DNA of 64,000 bases from Geothrix sp. 21YS21S-2. Its GTDB lineage: Bacteria > Acidobacteriota > Holophagae > Holophagales > Holophagaceae. The position numbers and the translations under genes were made by a program. The notes beneath the pieces were generated by a model. The model did not search any database. It had not been told where the DNA came from and saw nothing but the letters and a program-made list of their open reading frames with translations. Positions 61,223-64,000 of this stretch are shown piece after piece (position 1 is the stretch's first letter; each line of letters starts with the position of its first letter). Location of the stretch: contig NZ_CP132910.1 in assembly GCF_030846775.1 (NCBI RefSeq), positions 3,382,001 through 3,446,000 on the forward strand, in the 5' to 3' direction.

Positions 61223-62259
61223 GGGGTGCCGCGCCGGGCCTTCCGGGCCGGAATGCGCGCCTGGATCCAGGCGGCGTCGCGGCGCACCGCGATGAGTTCC
61301 CCGGCGATGGCGACGGCCAGCTCCTCCGGGGTCTCGGCCCCGATCTCCAGGCCGATGGGGGCGCACAGGGCCTCCACCTTGCGGGCGTCGAAGCCCTCCG
61401 AGGCGACCTGGGCCAGCACGAGCCGGGTCTTGCGGGAGCTGCCCATGAAGCCGGCGTAGCGGTAGGTCCGGCCCAGCACCGCGCGCACGCACTCCAGGTC
61501 GCAGAGGTGGCCCCGGGTGACGATCACCACGTAGGTGGAGGGGTCGAAGGCATAGCGCTCCACGATGGAGGCGAAGGCGCCGCAGAGGGTGGCCGTGCCC
61601 GCGGGGAACCGCTCCGGCTCCACATACTCCGGACGGTCGTCGCCCACGGTCACCCTAAAGCCCAGCCCCGGCGCCAGGGCCGCCAGGGCGCGGCCCACGT
61701 GGCCCCCGCCCAGGATGAGGAGCTTCTCCCGGGGAAGGACGGGATCGAAGAAGAGGCCTTCGGCCTCGGCCAGCACCGGGTGCCCGGAGGCCAGGGCGTG
61801 GGCGGCCATGGCGGGGTCGGCGCCCTCCACCCGGCCGTGGGCCCAGGCGCCCGCGGAATCCAGGACACCCGCCTCGCCCGTGGCGAGGCGCTTGACCAGG
61901 ACGATCCGCTCCCCGCGCTCGAGCAGCGCGAGGGCGGCCCGGTAGGGCGCCGCGTCGGCCAGGGGCTCCACGAGGATCCGGCTGGTGCCCCCGCAGACCA
62001 TGGCGGGCCCCTCGGCCTCCATGCCCTGCATGTCGATCTCGAGGATGAGCGGGGCCGCGCCTCCCAGGTTCTCCCGGCAGGCCGCCAGGACCAGGGACTC
62101 GCCGCGCCCGCCGCCCACGGACCCCATCACCAGGCCCCCGGGCCCGGCCAGGAGCATGGAGCCCGCGTGCCGCGGGGCGGAGCCCTTCACCTTGAGGACG
62201 GTGCAGAGGACGCGCGGTTCTCCCGCCGAAGCGAGGGCCCTGACGATCTCGAGGCTCAT
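61219..62259 (-). CDS. XdhC-family protein (copy 2), motif cysteine replaced
   Basis: 346 aa XdhC/CoxI homologue with the C-terminal Rossmann domain LLILGGGHVGRALAALA and GDDRPEYVEPERFP. The N-terminal motif, normally GSxSGGCxE, reads GSVGGGRGE, with Arg52 in place of cysteine. It lies directly after the molybdenum hydroxylase large subunit with ATGA overlap. This form probably handles selenium in place of, or with, sulfur. Confidence 0.85.
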   Translation of the reverse strand: MSLEIVRALASAGEPRVLCTVLKVKGSAPRHAGSMLLAGPGGLVMGSVGGGRGESLVLAACRENLGGAAPLILEIDMQGMEAEGPAMVCGGTSRILVEPLADAAPYRAALALLERGERIVLVKRLATGEAGVLDSAGAWAHGRVEGADPAMAAHALASGHPVLAEAEGLFFDPVLPREKLLILGGGHVGRALAALAPGLGFRVTVGDDRPEYVEPERFPAGTATLCGAFASIVERYAFDPSTYVVIVTRGHLCDLECVRAVLGRTYRYAGFMGSSRKTRLVLAQVASEGFDARKVEALCAPIGLEIGAETPEELAVAIAGELIAVRRDAAWIQARIPARKARRGTP

Positions 62260-64000
62260 CCCTTCTTCCGGGTGTAGGGCGTGCCCGCCAGGGGCAGGTC
62301 CACCCGGAACACGCCGTCCCGGTGGAAGTAGGCCCCGGCCACGGCCGGCGCGGTGGGGATGGTGGTGATCTCGCCCAGGCCCTTGGCGCCGTAGGCCAGG
62401 GGATCCGGGTTCTTCTCCACGATGATGGACTGGATGGGCGGCACGTTGGCGGCCTTGAACAGGCCCAGGGTGCCGTACTTGGCCATCACCTCGCCGTCCT
62501 TGAGCGGGAAGTCCTCGGTCAGGGCGTAGCCCAGGCCCATGACGACGCCCCCTTCGATCTGGCCTTCCACCTGGGTGGGGTTGATGGCCTTGCCGATGTC
62601 GTGGGCCGCCACGACCTTCTCGAGCCGGCCGGCCGCGTCCAGGAGCACCACCTGGGTGGCGTAGGAGTAGGCGACGTGGCTGACGGGATTGGGCTTGTCC
62701 GAGGCGAAGGGATCGGTGACGCCGTTGTACTCGCGGTAGTATTCCCGGCCTTCCAGCTGTTCGAGGGTGTGGCCTTCCAGGTCCAGCTTCAGGTCCTGGG
62801 CGGCGAGGCGCGCGGCCTCGCCGTTGAAGACGGTCTGGCGGCTGGCGGTGGTGGTGCCGCCGTTGGGGGAGTTCGAGGTGTCGGGGGTGGCCACCCGGAT
62901 CTGGCCCCAGGAGAGCCCCGAGGCGTTGGCCACGAACTGCATGAGCACCGAGGCGAGGCCCTGGCCGATGCACGCGGCGCTGGTGTAGATGACGGCCTGG
63001 CCGTCTTGCACGCGGATGCGCACCCGGCCCACGTCCGACAGCCCCACGCCGATGCCGGCGTTCTTCATGGCGCAGGCGATGCCGGCGTCGGGGCGCTGCT
63101 CGCAGAGATCCTTGACGGCCAGGAGCGTCTCCTTGAGCGCGGTGCCCGCGTCCACGATCTGGCCGTTGGGGAGCACGTCCCCGGGCTCCACGGCGTTGAG
63201 CCAGCGGATCTGCCAGGGGGTGAGCCCGACTTCCTTGGCCAGCAGCGTGATGCAGGACTCCATGGCGAAGCAGGACTGGGTGACGCCGAAGCCCCGGAAG
63301 GCCCCTCCCGGGGGGTTGTTGGTGTAGACGCCCGTGCCCACGATGTCCACGTTGGGGATCTTGTAGGGCCCCGCGGCGTGGGTGCAGGCCCGCTGCAGCA
63401 CCGGCCCGCCCAGGCTCGCGTAGGCGCCGGTGTCCTCCAGGAGGTGCGCCTTCACGGCCGTGATGCGGCCCTGGGCGTCGGCGGCCACGGTGTACTCCAT
63501 CTCGAAGGCGTGGCGCTTGGGGTGCACCTTCAGGCTCTCCTGCCGGCCCAGGGTGACCTTCACCGGGACCTTCAGGTGGTTGGCCAGGAGCGCGGCGTGG
63601 TGCTGGACGATGAGGTCCTCCTTGCCGCCGAAGCCGCCGCCCACGTAGGCGCTGATGACCTTGACCTGCTCCGGGCCCACGCCCAGGACGCCGATGATGC
63701 CCTTGTGGTCGTCGTAGATGCTCTGGGTGCCGGTGTAGACCGTGAGGGTGCCGTCGGCCTCGGGCACCGCCAGGGCGCTCTCGGGCTCCATGAAGGCGTG
63801 CTCGGTCTCCGGCGTGTTGAAGGTCTTGACGATGAGGTGGGCGGCCTCGGCGATGGCCTTGTCCGGATCGCCGCGGCGCAGGACGGTCTTGGCCAGGAGG
63901 TTGCCCTTGGGGTGGAGCCTGGGGGCGTCCTCGTCCAGGGCGCGCCGGGGGTCCGTGAGGGGCTTGAGCTCCTCGTAGTCCAGCTTGATCATGGCCACGG
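62256..64000 (-). CDS. Xanthine dehydrogenase-family large (molybdenum) subunit, 5' end outside window
   Basis: Right-edge partial: about 581 C-terminal residues. Molybdopterin-binding landmarks include FGGKEDLIVQ, GGAFRGFGVTQ with the substrate-side Arg, and the catalytic Glu in the final GAKGLGEITT. The GTG near 63998 is an internal codon. As part of the yqeC-yqeB-selD operon, it is presumably a selenium-dependent purine or xanthine hydroxylase. The Fe-S and FAD subunits would lie to the right. Confidence 0.88.
   Translation of the reverse strand, partial: VAMIKLDYEELKPLTDPRRALDEDAPRLHPKGNLLAKTVLRRGDPDKAIAEAAHLIVKTFNTPETEHAFMEPESALAVPEADGTLTVYTGTQSIYDDHKGIIGVLGVGPEQVKVISAYVGGGFGGKEDLIVQHHAALLANHLKVPVKVTLGRQESLKVHPKRHAFEMEYTVAADAQGRITAVKAHLLEDTGAYASLGGPVLQRACTHAAGPYKIPNVDIVGTGVYTNNPPGGAFRGFGVTQSCFAMESCITLLAKEVGLTPWQIRWLNAVEPGDVLPNGQIVDAGTALKETLLAVKDLCEQRPDAGIACAMKNAGIGVGLSDVGRVRIRVQDGQAVIYTSAACIGQGLASVLMQFVANASGLSWGQIRVATPDTSNSPNGGTTTASRQTVFNGEAARLAAQDLKLDLEGHTLEQLEGREYYREYNGVTDPFASDKPNPVSHVAYSYATQVVLLDAAGRLEKVVAAHDIGKAINPTQVEGQIEGGVVMGLGYALTEDFPLKDGEVMAKYGTLGLFKAANVPPIQSIIVEKNPDPLAYGAKGLGEITTIPTAPAVAGAYFHRDGVFRVDLPLAGTPYTRKKG

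Noticed and set aside
1-64000. tRNA, rRNA, CRISPR, transposon or prophage features
   Set aside because: I looked for them and saw none; intergenic space is too small for most and no matching repeats or enzymes appear.

Overview
The window is GC-rich, densely packed bacterial chromosome with almost no intergenic DNA, many 1-4 nt start/stop overlaps, and frequent GTG/TTG starts. Gram-negative envelope genes (MsbA, LolA-like, a PlpD-like barrel, Tsx-like and TonB-dependent outer-membrane proteins), a carboxypeptidase-regulatory-like TonB receptor of the Oar type and the overall style suggest an Acidobacteriota member, probably class Holophagae (Geothrix/Holophaga-like). That assignment is inference, because no rRNA or other phylogenetic marker is present. 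I found no tRNA, rRNA, CRISPR array, transposase or prophage.

Layout. 1-494 (-): 5' part of a DUF4388 protein. 649-9882 (+): a long run of rnc, a HisA-like protein lacking one catalytic Asp, a helical-repeat protein, then lipoprotein / ECF sigma factor / membrane protein / TPR protein, msbA and queA. 9892-9999: an intergenic inverted repeat. 10115-17872: housekeeping and accessory genes (DUF2442, PfkB kinase, Tic20-like membrane protein, TauE/SafE exporter, a degenerate phosphoesterase, an erythromycin-esterase-like lipoprotein with a small GG-leader-like protein, a CBS-like synthase, RidA). 16901-21081 (-): SWIM-finger protein plus SNF2 ATPase. 21112-27850 (+): rpiB, rph, a patatin/beta-barrel protein, a methyltransferase-like protein and a KimA-type potassium transporter. 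27854-33619 (-): zinc-ribbon/RDD, TPR, zinc-ribbon/FHA, LolA-like, outer-membrane and MBL-fold proteins.

33688-64000 is the most distinctive part: a purine-degradation and selenium-dependent molybdenum hydroxylase (SDMH) region. It holds an RpiR regulator; an operon running left from 44759 (NCS2 permease, Tsx-like channel, threonine-synthase-like enzyme, hyuA, ygeW, a second fold-type-II PLP enzyme, ssnA, XdhC); a second operon (ygeY, ygfK); and, beyond an inserted block (CPBP protease, acyl-CoA carboxylase beta subunit, small protein, DinB, TonB receptor), an eight-gene operon with overlapping ends (xdh large subunit, XdhC-like, yqeC, yqeB, cysteine desulfurase, selD, DUF3343, yedF). Read together, purines would enter through the Tsx and NCS2 proteins and be hydroxylated by a molybdenum enzyme. 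SelD, the desulfurase and YedF would supply its labile selenium, and XdhC, YqeB and YqeC would mature it. HyuA, SsnA, YgeW, YgeY, YgfK and the PLP enzymes would process the products. The two purine promoters share an unusual tandem A/T-tract element directly upstream of the -35, which is the best candidate here for an undescribed regulatory system.
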